DNA of 64,000 nt, taken from NCBI RefSeq assembly GCF_003014535.1, contig NZ_PYGD01000001.1, forward strand, positions 1,426,001 to 1,490,000, given 5' to 3'. The notes beneath the pieces are model-generated. The model did no database searches, was not told the DNA's origin, and saw nothing but the letters and a program-made list of their open reading frames with translations. The translations under genes and the position numbers were made by a program. Numbering within the stretch: position 1 is the stretch's first letter; the number at the start of each line of letters is the position of its first letter. This stretch comes from Taibaiella chishuiensis (GTDB lineage Bacteria; Bacteroidota; Bacteroidia; Chitinophagales; Chitinophagaceae). Shown here one piece after another: positions 33,374 through 43,044 of this stretch.

Positions 33374-34015
33374 ATGGAACATCAATGGAGTGAATGGGTA
33401 AACTGGCTGCAGCAGCGGTTGCAACAACCCTTGCCGGGATATGAAGCCCAGAGAAAGATGATGAACATTAACCGGCCGGATGTACGGGTAACACCCGAAA
33501 CCGCAAGGCAAAGCGGCGTTATGCTGCTGCTGTATCCCGAAGCGCAGGACGTACGCCTGGTGCTGATCGAAAGGACGGACGACGGCGGTGTGCATGGCGG
33601 ACAGATCGCTTTGCCCGGTGGTCGTAAAGAAGACTATGATACCGACATCGTAGACACGGCCCTGCGCGAAGCTAATGAAGAAGTAAACCTGGATCGCGAA
33701 AGCGTACAGGTGCTGGGGCAATTGAGTCCTTTATACATACCCGTCAGCAATTTTGAAGTACACCCGGTTATCGTGGTCAGCGACCGAAAGCCGGAGCTCA
33801 GCCCCTCCGAAGCCGAAGTAGCCCGCATCCTTTACCTGTCGCTGTCCGGCATCTTCGCGGATAAAGACGATGTGGAAGTACGTCCTTCCGGCTTTCCCAA
33901 TATGACGATCCGTACCGTCGCTTATATGATGAACGATACCAAATATATATGGGGCGCCACCGCTATGATCCTCTCGGAGCTGGAAGCGATCTGGGAGGAG
34001 CGCCCGGGTCAATAG
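33374..34015 (+). CDS. Nudix hydrolase, NudL/CoA pyrophosphatase-like
   Basis: A 213-residue protein. The UPF0035 signature of CoA pyrophosphatases, VLIERTDDGGVHGGQIALPG (L-x-x-R...H-x-G-Q-x-x-x-P-G-G), begins at about residue 65 and runs into a Nudix box with the NudL-type spacing, ending LREANEEVNL. The glycine usually found near the box end (EExG) is Asn here. NudL enzymes hydrolyse CoA and derivatives to phosphopantetheine and adenosine 3',5'-bisphosphate. It is convergent with a T9SS gene whose stop codon lies 1 bp away. Substrate is inferred from the signature. Confidence 0.87.
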   Translation: MEHQWSEWVNWLQQRLQQPLPGYEAQRKMMNINRPDVRVTPETARQSGVMLLLYPEAQDVRLVLIERTDDGGVHGGQIALPGGRKEDYDTDIVDTALREANEEVNLDRESVQVLGQLSPLYIPVSNFEVHPVIVVSDRKPELSPSEAEVARILYLSLSGIFADKDDVEVRPSGFPNMTIRTVAYMMNDTKYIWGATAMILSELEAIWEERPGQ

Positions 34016-34016
34016 A

Positions 34017-36026
34017 TCAGCGGATCAGTACCAGGTCGCCTTTCTTGCTGAATTTTTCTTCGTTGATCTTATATTCGATAGTATAGAAGTAAGTGCCCGC
34101 ATCGCATGCAACGCCATTAAAAGCGCCATCCCAGAAGATGCCGGGTGTTTTGCTTTCAAACACCTTTTGTCCGTAGCGGTTATAGATGGCATGGCTGTAA
34201 GCCTTAGCTGCCGGGCAATGCAGCTCAATAATAAAAACGTCGTTGTGCCCGTCGCCGTTGGGTGAAAAAGCATTGGGGACAAAGGGCCTGCAATTACAAT
34301 ACATCGTTGCCAGGTGTACGGAGTCGCTAAAGGCGCCGCAGGCATTGGCAGCGGTAACGGTATAAGTGCCCGGGCCATCCGTAAAGATAGTAGCCTCAGT
34401 ACTGCCATTGCTCCATAAATAATTTCCCTCGGGTACTATTTCCGCGTGAAGCTGCAACGTCGTTCCGGCGCAGACCAGGGTATCGTTTTCATACAGGTGA
34501 AATGTGGGGATGATGACGTCTATGGCAATGCTGTCTGTTACGCTGCAGCCTTCGAGCGTTGTTGTAAGGGAGTAAGAGCCCTTTTGGCTAACATTAAAAG
34601 CACTTGCGGTGCTGCCGTCCTGCCAGCGATAAGTAGCGCCGGCGACAACGGGCGATGGAACAAGCTGGTAGCCTTTGCACACTGCCGTATCATTACCCAG
34701 GCCGGTATTAAAACGGATAAACCGCACACGGAAGCTGTCAATACTCAACCTGCATCCATCTCTTCCGTATACCCAATAAATGCCATCATTATTGACCGTG
34801 TGCTGCACACCGGTACCGCCGGTATTCCACAGGTAGCTTTCATGCACTGCGGGCGCATTCAGGGTAACCTGCGGTAGCTGGCAGATCGTCGTATCGATGA
34901 TTGCCGTTGCTATGGTGTCGCGGGGTTCATGAACAACAACGATATTGCCGAAATCAGAAAAGGTTGCCGAAGGAAAGAGCGCCGATGTAAGTGCATCCCG
35001 ATTATAGAGGCAGGCGCTGCCGGCCGCATCGGGGTTGCTGATACAGCCTACGCGTTTTGCCCAGATGCGCAGCGTATATATTTTATCGTCGGGGCCTTTG
35101 CGTAAGTGCATAAACATCCCGGTATCGATCACTATCCTGGAGCTTTGCACCGCCGTAAGATTGGGTAATAAACTGAGGTCGTATTGGAGTAGGTTGTTTA
35201 TACCTGCATAAAGTTTACTGCCGTCGGGCGAAAACACAGCCCCGGCCGAACCCATAGGAGCGGCACTGAGTTGCCCCAATGATGCAAACAGCCCGGTTGT
35301 TTTATCGAAAGACAGCAAGTGCATCGCCGTGCCGCCAGATACCGCCAGGGTGGCTTCTTTATTAAAGGTCATGCGCGATGCCGGTACCGGGATCGCATTG
35401 GAGGTTACCGGCGTGGTACTGATCCCCGGGGCGGTTAGCTTGAAAGACAGGTGCTGCGGGCTGTTGCCGTCGTGGAGTATGATCCAGTAATTACCACACT
35501 CGCCGGCTTTTTGTACCACCACGCCCTCGGATACATTGGTGGCCAGCACTATGTTTTTCTGACCGGGCACCACATCTCCAAGCCCGCCGTTTAAAGTCAT
35601 ATCGATCACCGAGTAATAGGCATTATGCGTACTGTCTTCGTAGGCATCCGTGGTAATCACATAGTATTGTTGCGGGTTGGCGGGCGACCTGGCAATAGCA
35701 ACCCCTGTTGCGCTGGAGCCCATATGTATTCCTCCCCAGATCGGACCATTACCCAACATGCCTGTGCCGTTGGGCATAAGATTATTATTCCTGTCCCAGT
35801 TATTAAAGCCCGAACTGTAGAAGAGTAGGTTGCCCGCCGGGTCGCAAACGCTGGCGCAGCCTTCGGTAGTCACCATGCTGTGCCGGAAAAAAGAAGGAGG
35901 CGTGGTATTGAAATTGAGACCGAGGCTATCGCCGAAACACCATATATTATTTTCGCCCTGGGCCTGCGAAAGCCGGGCAAACAATATCAAGATCAGGATG
36001 ATGCCTGAAGTAAATAAACGTTTCAT
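34017..36026 (-). CDS. Large secreted protein with T9SS type B (gliding-associated) C-terminal domain, copy 1
   Basis: A 669-residue protein with a signal peptide (MKRLFTSGIILILILFARLSQAQ). The N-terminal 340 residues look like a beta-propeller (GENNIWCFGDSLGLNFN, GNLLFYSSGFNNWDRN, VFSPDGSKLYAG). Ig-like segments with SYLWNTGGTGVQHTV, TYRWQDGSTASAF and NYLWSNGSTEATIF repeats follow. The C-terminus is the gliding-motility-associated type B sorting domain, FVPNAFSPNGDGHNDVFII ... IYNRYGQKVFES ... WDGAFNG ... AGTYFYTIEY ... KKGDLVLIR. T9SS exports these across the outer membrane. It is paralogous over its whole length to the next gene upstream (40-bp gap). Function: probable adhesin or matrix protein, ligand unknown. 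Confidence 0.88.
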   Translation of the reverse strand: MKRLFTSGIILILILFARLSQAQGENNIWCFGDSLGLNFNTTPPSFFRHSMVTTEGCASVCDPAGNLLFYSSGFNNWDRNNNLMPNGTGMLGNGPIWGGIHMGSSATGVAIARSPANPQQYYVITTDAYEDSTHNAYYSVIDMTLNGGLGDVVPGQKNIVLATNVSEGVVVQKAGECGNYWIILHDGNSPQHLSFKLTAPGISTTPVTSNAIPVPASRMTFNKEATLAVSGGTAMHLLSFDKTTGLFASLGQLSAAPMGSAGAVFSPDGSKLYAGINNLLQYDLSLLPNLTAVQSSRIVIDTGMFMHLRKGPDDKIYTLRIWAKRVGCISNPDAAGSACLYNRDALTSALFPSATFSDFGNIVVVHEPRDTIATAIIDTTICQLPQVTLNAPAVHESYLWNTGGTGVQHTVNNDGIYWVYGRDGCRLSIDSFRVRFIRFNTGLGNDTAVCKGYQLVPSPVVAGATYRWQDGSTASAFNVSQKGSYSLTTTLEGCSVTDSIAIDVIIPTFHLYENDTLVCAGTTLQLHAEIVPEGNYLWSNGSTEATIFTDGPGTYTVTAANACGAFSDSVHLATMYCNCRPFVPNAFSPNGDGHNDVFIIELHCPAAKAYSHAIYNRYGQKVFESKTPGIFWDGAFNGVACDAGTYFYTIEYKINEEKFSKKGDLVLIR

Positions 36027-36066
36027 GGAAGGTATACCGGTTGAGCTTGCATAGCGATTGGATTGC

Positions 36067-38073
36067 TTAACGGATCAGTACCAGGTCGCCTTTTTTGACG
36101 ACCTTTTCCGGCCCGTTTTTAAAGGTTATGTAGTAGAAGTAAGTGCCCGCATCACATGCAACGCCATTAAAGGCACCGTCCCAAAACCGGCCCTGCTCCT
36201 GGCTTTCAAACACCTTTTGTCCGAAACGGTTATAGATGACATGCCCATAAGCCGTTATGGCCGGGCAATGCAATTCGATTACGAACCGGTCGTTGAGCCC
36301 GTCGCCGTTGGGCGAAAAAGCATTGGGGGCATAAGGCCTGCAATTACAATACATCGTTGTTATACGAATCGAGTCGCTGAAGGTGCCACATATATTTTCG
36401 GCGGTAACGGTATACGTGCCGGCTTTATTGATCGCTTTATCGGGGCCATTGCTGCCGTCGTTCCAGGTATAAATGCTTGTGGGGTTAGCCTTGGTATGCA
36501 GCATCAGTACGGCATCGCTGCAGATGGTCGTATCGGTCTCCTGTAAGTCGGCATAGGGGACGGTTATGTCGATCATAACGCTGTCGGAAAGGCTGCAGCC
36601 TGCTACAGTTGCCGTTACTGCATAGCGGCCTTTACGGCTTACGGTAAGGCCCGGGGCAGTACTGCCGTCCTGCCAGCGATAAGTAGCCCCTGCTACTGTA
36701 GCGTCCAGCCTGAGGCTGTCGCCCTGGCATAGGGTAGTATCGGGGCCCAGATCGGTAGAAAAGTGTACGAATCGTACATGGAAGCTATCGATATACAGGC
36801 TGCACCGGCTGCCGCTGTACAGCCAATAGGTGCCGTCCTGGGTTACGTCGGCCTGGTTGTCCTGGCTCCCGGTACTCCACAGGTAGCTTTCTGCATCGGC
36901 AGGCGCCTTCAGCCTGAGTTGGTTTGCCTGGCATACTGTGGTATCCTTCGTGGGACGTATGGTGGTATCCTTTTCATGTACGATAAAAACATTACCCAGT
37001 TCCGAATAGAACCCGGAATTGTAGTTGGGTAAAGTCATGGCTGCCCCATCATACAGGCAGGCAGCGCCCGCTGCATTGGGATTTTGAATGCAACCCAGGT
37101 CGGACGTAAGCGGCAGGATATAAATTTTGCCATCGGGGCCATTGCGCATGAACAGTTTGATATTCGATGCCGTGTCGATTACCGTCCGGGAGTTTTGAAC
37201 CGCCGTCATATTAGGTAAGAGACTGAGGTCATATTGCAGCAGCACAGAGCCGGCGTATAACTTACTGCCATCGGGCGAAAAGGCCGTGCTGTAGCCGCCG
37301 TAAAGGCCGTTGAAAAGCATGCCGATCTGGCTGAAGATACCCGTGGTTTTATCGAAAGATAAAAGTCGCAAGTCTACTGTGCCGGAAGTAGCCATGGTTC
37401 CTGCTTTGTTAAAATTGAGCCGGCCCGCCGAATAAGGCATGCCGGTAGAGATTACCGGTGTCATATTGATGCCCGCAGGCGTTACCTCGTAGGCCAGGTA
37501 GTGCGGGTTGCTTTTATCGTGTAAAATGATCCAGTAATCGCCGCAGGTACTGGTGGCCTGTATGCGAATGCCTTCAAACACATTGGTGGCCAGTTGGATG
37601 TTTTTCTGACCCGGTACCACATCGCCCATACCGCCGTTCAGCGACATGTCGATCACGGAATAATAAGCATTGAACAGGTTTTCTTCCCCTGCATTGGTCG
37701 TGATCATATAGTACTGTTGCGGGTTGGCCGGCGATTTTACGATCGCAACCCCCATCATGGAAGAACCAATATTTATGCCGCCTACCGTCGGGCCATTGCC
37801 CAGCAGGCCGCTGCCGTTGGGCATCAGGGTATGGCTCCGGTCCCAGTTGTTGCTGCCCGAGCTATAAAACAGCAGGTTGCCTGCAGCATCACATACCGTG
37901 GCGCAGCCTTCATGTGTCTTCATCTGGTGCTGGAAGAAAGAGGGTGGTGTGGTATTGAAGTTCATGCCTACCTGCTGACCGAAGCACCAGATATTGTTTT
38001 CGCCCTGGGCATGCAGGTGCCGGGCATAAAAACAGGCGACCAGGAGGATTACCGGGAGTAGCAGGTGTTTCAC
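36067..38073 (-). CDS. Large secreted protein with T9SS type B C-terminal domain, copy 2
   Basis: A 668-residue paralogue of the gene that follows it, with identical layout: signal peptide (MKHLLLPVILLVACFYARHLHAQ), propeller-like N-terminal half (GENNIWCFGQQVGMNFN, NLLFYSSGSNNWDRS, AFSPDGSKLYAGS), Ig-like segments (TYRWQDGSTAPGLTV, IYTWNDGSNGPDKAI), and the type B sorting domain (YAPNAFSPNGDGLNDRFVIE ... WDGAFNGVACDAGTYFYYIT ... KKGDLVLIR). The two open with the same GENNIWCFG motif and keep many identical blocks while differing in most loops, consistent with an old tandem duplication and divergence. Presumably surface proteins of related but not identical binding specificity. Confidence 0.88.
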   Translation of the reverse strand: MKHLLLPVILLVACFYARHLHAQGENNIWCFGQQVGMNFNTTPPSFFQHQMKTHEGCATVCDAAGNLLFYSSGSNNWDRSHTLMPNGSGLLGNGPTVGGINIGSSMMGVAIVKSPANPQQYYMITTNAGEENLFNAYYSVIDMSLNGGMGDVVPGQKNIQLATNVFEGIRIQATSTCGDYWIILHDKSNPHYLAYEVTPAGINMTPVISTGMPYSAGRLNFNKAGTMATSGTVDLRLLSFDKTTGIFSQIGMLFNGLYGGYSTAFSPDGSKLYAGSVLLQYDLSLLPNMTAVQNSRTVIDTASNIKLFMRNGPDGKIYILPLTSDLGCIQNPNAAGAACLYDGAAMTLPNYNSGFYSELGNVFIVHEKDTTIRPTKDTTVCQANQLRLKAPADAESYLWSTGSQDNQADVTQDGTYWLYSGSRCSLYIDSFHVRFVHFSTDLGPDTTLCQGDSLRLDATVAGATYRWQDGSTAPGLTVSRKGRYAVTATVAGCSLSDSVMIDITVPYADLQETDTTICSDAVLMLHTKANPTSIYTWNDGSNGPDKAINKAGTYTVTAENICGTFSDSIRITTMYCNCRPYAPNAFSPNGDGLNDRFVIELHCPAITAYGHVIYNRFGQKVFESQEQGRFWDGAFNGVACDAGTYFYYITFKNGPEKVVKKGDLVLIR

Positions 38074-38140
38074 AGGATTAGAGCGGGTTAGGTTCCTTTG
38101 AAAGATACAAATTATCGGGGAGCCGGTTGGGTAGGGGCAT

Positions 38141-38173
38141 AAAAAAGGGAAACATAGTATATGCTTCCCTTTT
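38141..38173 (-). terminator. Intrinsic terminator after smc
   Basis: Stem AAAAGGGAA (38143-38151) / TTCCCTTTT (38165-38173), extended by CAT/ATG, with the A-tract on the plus strand giving a T-tract on the minus strand. Confidence 0.8.
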
Positions 38174-38195
38174 CCTGTTATAATGAAAATAAGTA

Positions 38196-41100
38196 TTAAT
38201 TCAGGCTCCTGAAGTCGACGGGTACCAGCTTGCTGACGCCTGCCTCCTGCATGGTTACCCCGTAGATCACATCCACGGCAGCCATGGTCTGCTTGTTGTG
38301 GGTTACGATGATAAACTGCGAGTTGTCGCTGAATTTGCGGATCATTTGGGTAAACTTGCCTACGTTGGCATCGTCCAGCGGGGCGTCCACCTCATCAAGG
38401 ATACAAAACGGCGCCGGCTTGATCAGGTAGATGGCAAACAGGAAGGCTGTAGAAGTCAGTGTTTTTTCACCACCCGACAGCTGGGTCAGCGTGCTCGGTC
38501 TTTTGCCTTTAGGCTGTGCGTAGATCTCGATACCGCTATCGGCAATATTATCCGGATCGGTCAGTTTCAGGTCGGCGGCATCCTCTTCGGTAAAGAGGGC
38601 CTTGAATACCTGTACGAAATTGGTCCGCACGGCATCGAAGGTCTCCCTGAATTTGGCATTGGCTGTATTCTCGATCTCTTCGATGGTCGCCATCAGGGTA
38701 TTGTGTGCGTCTTCCAGGTCTTTTTTCTGGTCCACGATAAAGTCGTGGCGCACCTTCATCTCGCTGTAGGCCTCGATCGCGGTCGGGTTTACCTCGCCTA
38801 TATTCTCAAGGCGTTTTTTCAGCCGGTCCGCTTCTGCATTAAGTTCCTCTACCGTCATGTCGTTCTTGCGGCCCTCTTCCAGTATGGCTTCCAGGTCTAC
38901 TTTGAACTCTACGTTCAGGCGTTCTTTCATACCGGCTACCTGCAGCTTCATGGCGCCCAGTTTTTCGCGGATACCGCTCAGCAGGGTTTCGGCCTGTTCC
39001 TTTTCCCTGCGCTGCCGGCTAATCTTGCTTTCGTGCTCGCTTATGGCATTACGGAATTCATAGTAAGTACGGTCCTTCTCGCTCAGGTTTCTTTCATCTA
39101 CATCTTTCTTCTGCATCAGTTCATACAGCTCATTATCGCCAAAGTGCAGCTTACCGCTGGTTTCGCTGATCTGTGCCGAAGTCTCTTTCAGTTGTTCGCG
39201 GTTGCTGGTGATCTGGCGTTCCAGGTCGGTCAACTGGTTGTTGCGGAAGCTGAATTCCTGTTTCAGGTTCTCGATCTTGCTTTGCTGGCGGGTGTGTTGG
39301 ATGTTCTGGTTGTTGTACTGCTGGGTGGCCATGTTGAAGTCCTGCTCTACCGCGGCAAATTCTTCGGCTGCCTTTTGTATTGCAGCTTGCAGCGATTGCA
39401 GTTGCTCCGTGATCTCTTCGAGTTCGGTACGGGTATCGCTGATGCCTTCCTGCAGCTCCGCAAACTGGTCCTGGAGGTCCTGCAGGCGTTTTTCTCCGGT
39501 CAGGTTCAGTTGTTCGTAGTTTTCTATACGGTGCCCGAGGTTAATGGCCTGGTTGCTCAGTTTATTGATCTCGTTGCGCGCCTGGTCTATGGCCCGGTCG
39601 TTAAGTTCCTGGTTGAAACCGGTAATGCGGGTTTGCGTTTCGCTGATCTGTTGTTTCAGCTGTGCGGTAGATGTGGTAAGGCTTTCGATATCCGAGGCCA
39701 GGCGCTCCAGGTTTTTGGCGCGGCCTATTTTATTACCTTCGAACAGGCCTATACTGCCGCCGCCCAGGTTGTATTTACCCCGCAGGGTTTTGCCGCTCTT
39801 TTCAATGATCACATTGTTGTTGTGAACGGTTGCGCCGGTTACGTTGTCGGTACTTTCAGCAATATAAACGTGGCCCAGCAGGTGTTGTGCCAGCGCTTTG
39901 TATTGTTCGTCCACCTGTATTACGCTCATGGCGGGCACCAGGCCTTCCTGCGGCTCGCTGGCGGCAGTGGCGCCACCTGCGCCGAACTGGTCGAGCAGGA
40001 AGAAGTTGGCTTTGCCTTTTTTATGGCTTTCCAGCAATTGCACGGCCTGTGCCGCTTCCTGCACATCTTTTACCACGTAGTAGTTCAGATAGCTGTCCAG
40101 CACATATTCCAGGGCGGTACGGTATTCGTCTCTGGCTACGAATATGTCCGACAGGAGCGGGGCATTGCTGTTCCATTCTTTATTTTTTTTCAGGAACTTG
40201 ATACTGTCGGGATAGCCTTCCAGGCTGTCCACCAGCGATTTCAGCAGGTCGTGTTCGTTGCGCCGGGCGTCGAGCTTACGGTTTTCTTCTACCGACCGGG
40301 CCCTTAACGATTCCAGCTGCTCCTGGCTTTCGAGTATCTTGTTCTTGATTGCTTCATGACGGCTTACCAGGGCCTGCAGGTCGTCCTGCTTTTGTTGCAG
40401 GTGCGCGTCGGTATCCTGTTTTTCGCGGTTCAGCTGCGCGATCTGTAAGGCGCGCTGGGCCTTCTCTTCCTGGATCTGCTGCATCGAGCGCTGCAGGTTC
40501 ATTACAGAGGTATCGGCAACGGCTACTTTTTTCTCGGCATCAAATTGCCTGCGTTGGAATTGTTGCAGGTTATGGCGTTCTTCTTCCAGCTTCCGCTTTT
40601 TAATATCGAATGTTTCCCTTTTTTCGTCGAGGGTATTGCGCAGGTTTTCCAATTGGTCCCGTTGCTCCTGCAGCGATTCGGCCTCAACCGTGATCTGTTG
40701 CTCGGCAAAGGCGATCGATTCTTTCAATTGTTTCAGTTGCTCGCCGGCATTACCCAGGAACTGGTTCAGGCTTTTCTCGCGGTCCTGGAGGTGATCCAGG
40801 CGCTGCGCAGCCAGTTTCTTGTCGCTTTCCAGCTGGCGGATGCGGTTTACCAGTTCGTTGAACTGTTTCTGCAGGCCGTTCAGTTCCTGTTCTTTCTGTA
40901 CCAGTTTTACCTTATTGGCCTCGATCACCGCTTCGTCGCCCGAGATCTCGGTTTCGATCTTCATCTTCTTATCCTGTTCGATCTCGTGCTGCTCGTTCAG
41001 GGCCTGGTACTTTTCGTTAAATTCTTCGAGCGAGGCCTTGGCCAGCTCTACGCTGATTTCTTTATACTCGTTCTTGATCTGGAAGTAGCGTTCTGCCTTA

Positions 41101-41729
41101 CGGGCCTGGCTTTCGAGGGTACGCAGGTTATTGCCGATCTCGAACAGCAGGTCCTCGATTCGGGACAAATCCTGTTGCGTAGCATCCAGCTTTTGCTTGG
41201 CCTCTTTCTTCCGGGTTTTATAAATGGAGATACCGGCTGCCTGTTCCAGCATACGGCGGCGGCTGCCTTCCTTATCTTTGATGATATCATCCACCATACC
41301 CAGTTCGATAATCGCATAGGAGTCGTTGCTTACCCCCGTATCGAGAAAGAGGTTGTGGATGTCCTTCAGGCGGCAGGTCACGTCGTTGAGCCGGTACTCG
41401 CTCTCGCCGCTTTTGTAGAATTTACGGGTAATGGTAACCGTAGTAAATTCCGTAGGCAGCAGGTTGCGGGTATTCTCGAACGTGAGCGATACTTCGGCCA
41501 TACCGGAGGCCGAACGGCTGCGCGAACCATTGAACACAAGATCTTCGAGGTTGTCGGATCGCAGCGATTTGATCTTGTGCTCACCGATTACCCAACGTAT
41601 GGCATCGATAATATTCGATTTGCCACAGCCATTGGGCCCTACAATCCCCGTAATGGGATTGTCCAGCAGGATCTGTGTCTTATCGGCAAAGGACTTGAAT
41701 CCTTTTATATCTAGTGATTTTAAACGCAC
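38196..41729 (-). CDS. smc: Chromosome segregation protein SMC
   Basis: An 1177-residue SMC ATPase that folds and segregates the chromosome, usually with ScpA and ScpB. N-terminal Walker A GIVGPNGCGKSNIIDAIRWV (about residue 27-46), then a long coiled coil (170-500), a hinge (about 500-660, PDSIKFLKKNKEWN to GKYNLGGGSIGLFEGNKIGR), a second coiled coil, and the C-terminal head with signature LSGGEKTLTSTAFLFAIYLI (about 1081) and Walker B PFCILDEVDAPLDDANVGKF (about 1110). All catalytic motifs are intact and length is normal. An exact -7 box at 41752-41759 supports the start. scpA and scpB are not adjacent. Confidence 0.97.
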   Translation of the reverse strand: MRLKSLDIKGFKSFADKTQILLDNPITGIVGPNGCGKSNIIDAIRWVIGEHKIKSLRSDNLEDLVFNGSRSRSASGMAEVSLTFENTRNLLPTEFTTVTITRKFYKSGESEYRLNDVTCRLKDIHNLFLDTGVSNDSYAIIELGMVDDIIKDKEGSRRRMLEQAAGISIYKTRKKEAKQKLDATQQDLSRIEDLLFEIGNNLRTLESQARKAERYFQIKNEYKEISVELAKASLEEFNEKYQALNEQHEIEQDKKMKIETEISGDEAVIEANKVKLVQKEQELNGLQKQFNELVNRIRQLESDKKLAAQRLDHLQDREKSLNQFLGNAGEQLKQLKESIAFAEQQITVEAESLQEQRDQLENLRNTLDEKRETFDIKKRKLEEERHNLQQFQRRQFDAEKKVAVADTSVMNLQRSMQQIQEEKAQRALQIAQLNREKQDTDAHLQQKQDDLQALVSRHEAIKNKILESQEQLESLRARSVEENRKLDARRNEHDLLKSLVDSLEGYPDSIKFLKKNKEWNSNAPLLSDIFVARDEYRTALEYVLDSYLNYYVVKDVQEAAQAVQLLESHKKGKANFFLLDQFGAGGATAASEPQEGLVPAMSVIQVDEQYKALAQHLLGHVYIAESTDNVTGATVHNNNVIIEKSGKTLRGKYNLGGGSIGLFEGNKIGRAKNLERLASDIESLTTSTAQLKQQISETQTRITGFNQELNDRAIDQARNEINKLSNQAINLGHRIENYEQLNLTGEKRLQDLQDQFAELQEGISDTRTELEEITEQLQSLQAAIQKAAEEFAAVEQDFNMATQQYNNQNIQHTRQQSKIENLKQEFSFRNNQLTDLERQITSNREQLKETSAQISETSGKLHFGDNELYELMQKKDVDERNLSEKDRTYYEFRNAISEHESKISRQRREKEQAETLLSGIREKLGAMKLQVAGMKERLNVEFKVDLEAILEEGRKNDMTVEELNAEADRLKKRLENIGEVNPTAIEAYSEMKVRHDFIVDQKKDLEDAHNTLMATIEEIENTANAKFRETFDAVRTNFVQVFKALFTEEDAADLKLTDPDNIADSGIEIYAQPKGKRPSTLTQLSGGEKTLTSTAFLFAIYLIKPAPFCILDEVDAPLDDANVGKFTQMIRKFSDNSQFIIVTHNKQTMAAVDVIYGVTMQEAGVSKLVPVDFRSLN

Positions 41730-41751
41730 TGATTTATTTTTAAAAAGAGGT

Positions 41752-41759
41752 CAAATGTA
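41752..41759 (-). promoter_or_regulatory. Promoter -7 box of smc
   Basis: Plus-strand CAAATGTA reads TACATTTG on the minus strand, an exact TAnnTTTG match 22 bp upstream of the start codon. Confidence 0.6.
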
Positions 41760-41937
41760 CGAAATGCCCGGCATTTGTTATAATATGGCATTTCCCGGGT
41801 CCACCAGGCTATTTGTAATATTTAACGAAGTGAAATTCTGTTTATTTGAGGCAATTATTGTTTATGAATTAAGGTTTTAGAACGCAGGTAATCTATTTTC
41901 GTTTGGCAATTTTTTTATTATTTAAAAATAATGTTCT

Positions 41938-43008
41938 ATGAAAAAAGGCATACTTGCTATTGTGCTGTCGGTTCTTGCAGGTGCGGGATACGCACAAACC
42001 CCGGAAAAGAAATCCGTGGCGCTGATTACTAAACTTACGGGTACCTGGTGCAATCCCTGTGGTACCTGGGGCTGGGAAGTCGCCAATAACCTGATTGCGG
42101 CCACCGAAAACGGCAAAGCGTTGTACATAGGCGCTTTCGTTTCGTTTACGGCCTACGACAACAAAAAATTTAAAAATGCGACGGCCGATGCGTTTTACAA
42201 TACATTCGTATCGCCGCCGGAATATGGCGGTATTCCTGATTTTTCTGTAAACGGTATCGGCAGAATGCCCAAGACCGTTACGGTAAGCATTGCCACGGAT
42301 ACCTGCATGGTTGCTGTAAACGCTTTTAATGCTACAACGCCCCTGGCCAGTCCTGCGAATAAAATGTCGATCAGTGGGAATACCGTAAATGTTACTGCCA
42401 AAGCGCAGTTCTGGTCGGCAGGCAGCGGCGAATATTACCTGGCCGCTTACCTGATCGAAGACGGGGCATTGAACCAGCAAAACGGACAGAACGGTATCGT
42501 GCCGCACCATAGTGTTTTAAGAGGTACCATGTCGCCGGGCAAACACTGGGGCGAGCAAATTGCCAATGGCGCAGTTACGGCTAACCAAACATTTAGTAAA
42601 ACCTTTACTTTTACCGTAACCAATGCGGAATGGGACAAAGCCAAATTCAAGGTATATACCGTTATCTGGAAAAAGAACGGCAGTAAATACGAATTCGTAA
42701 ACGCCAGTAAAAATGAACCCGGTGGTACCGCGATACAAAATATAGCCGGTGTTGAGGAGATCAGCGTATTCCCGAATCCTGCCGCCCGCTTTGCCACGCT
42801 TTCGATCAAGGCCACTGCCGCGCAGGCGTTCGATATACAGGTTTCCGATATGAGTGGCCGTTTGGTGTACCGTAAAGACAACAACAAACTGTCGGCCGGT
42901 GACAACAACTTTACCCTGCCGCTGGACGGACTTAATGCCGGTATGTACAATGTAACTATTCTTTCCAAATCGGCCGGCATTACGCGGCGTCTTGTTGTAA
43001 CCAGGTAA
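41938..43008 (+). CDS. Omp28-like protein with thioredoxin-type CxxC and T9SS sorting domain
   Basis: A 356-residue secreted protein. A signal peptide (MKKGILAIVLSVLAGAGYAQ) precedes a thioredoxin-like domain with TWCNPCGTWGWEVANNL (CNPC near residues 38-41), typical of the Omp28-related family of Bacteroidota. A beta-rich middle domain (about 130-265) includes YYLAAYLIEDGALNQQNG. The C-terminus is a T9SS type A sorting domain (ISVFPNPAARFATLSI ... LNAGMYNVTIL ... RRLVVTR). The CxxC is well placed for thiol redox chemistry at the cell surface; redox function is inferred, not established. It is a single gene closed by a long terminator. Confidence 0.87.
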   Translation: MKKGILAIVLSVLAGAGYAQTPEKKSVALITKLTGTWCNPCGTWGWEVANNLIAATENGKALYIGAFVSFTAYDNKKFKNATADAFYNTFVSPPEYGGIPDFSVNGIGRMPKTVTVSIATDTCMVAVNAFNATTPLASPANKMSISGNTVNVTAKAQFWSAGSGEYYLAAYLIEDGALNQQNGQNGIVPHHSVLRGTMSPGKHWGEQIANGAVTANQTFSKTFTFTVTNAEWDKAKFKVYTVIWKKNGSKYEFVNASKNEPGGTAIQNIAGVEEISVFPNPAARFATLSIKATAAQAFDIQVSDMSGRLVYRKDNNKLSAGDNNFTLPLDGLNAGMYNVTILSKSAGITRRLVVTR

Positions 43009-43044
43009 GGAAATAACTGGTACAGGTTATATCCTGCATGGCTA

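Noticed and set aside
36067-36546. 162-codon plus-strand frame (36058-36546) opposite a T9SS protein
   Set aside because: Shadow of the conserved type B sorting domain; the corresponding shadow in the other paralogue is interrupted.
38298-40307. 669-codon plus-strand frame opposite smc
   Set aside because: Antisense shadow of the coiled-coil region; the smc frame carries all ATPase motifs, and the shadow shows no family features.
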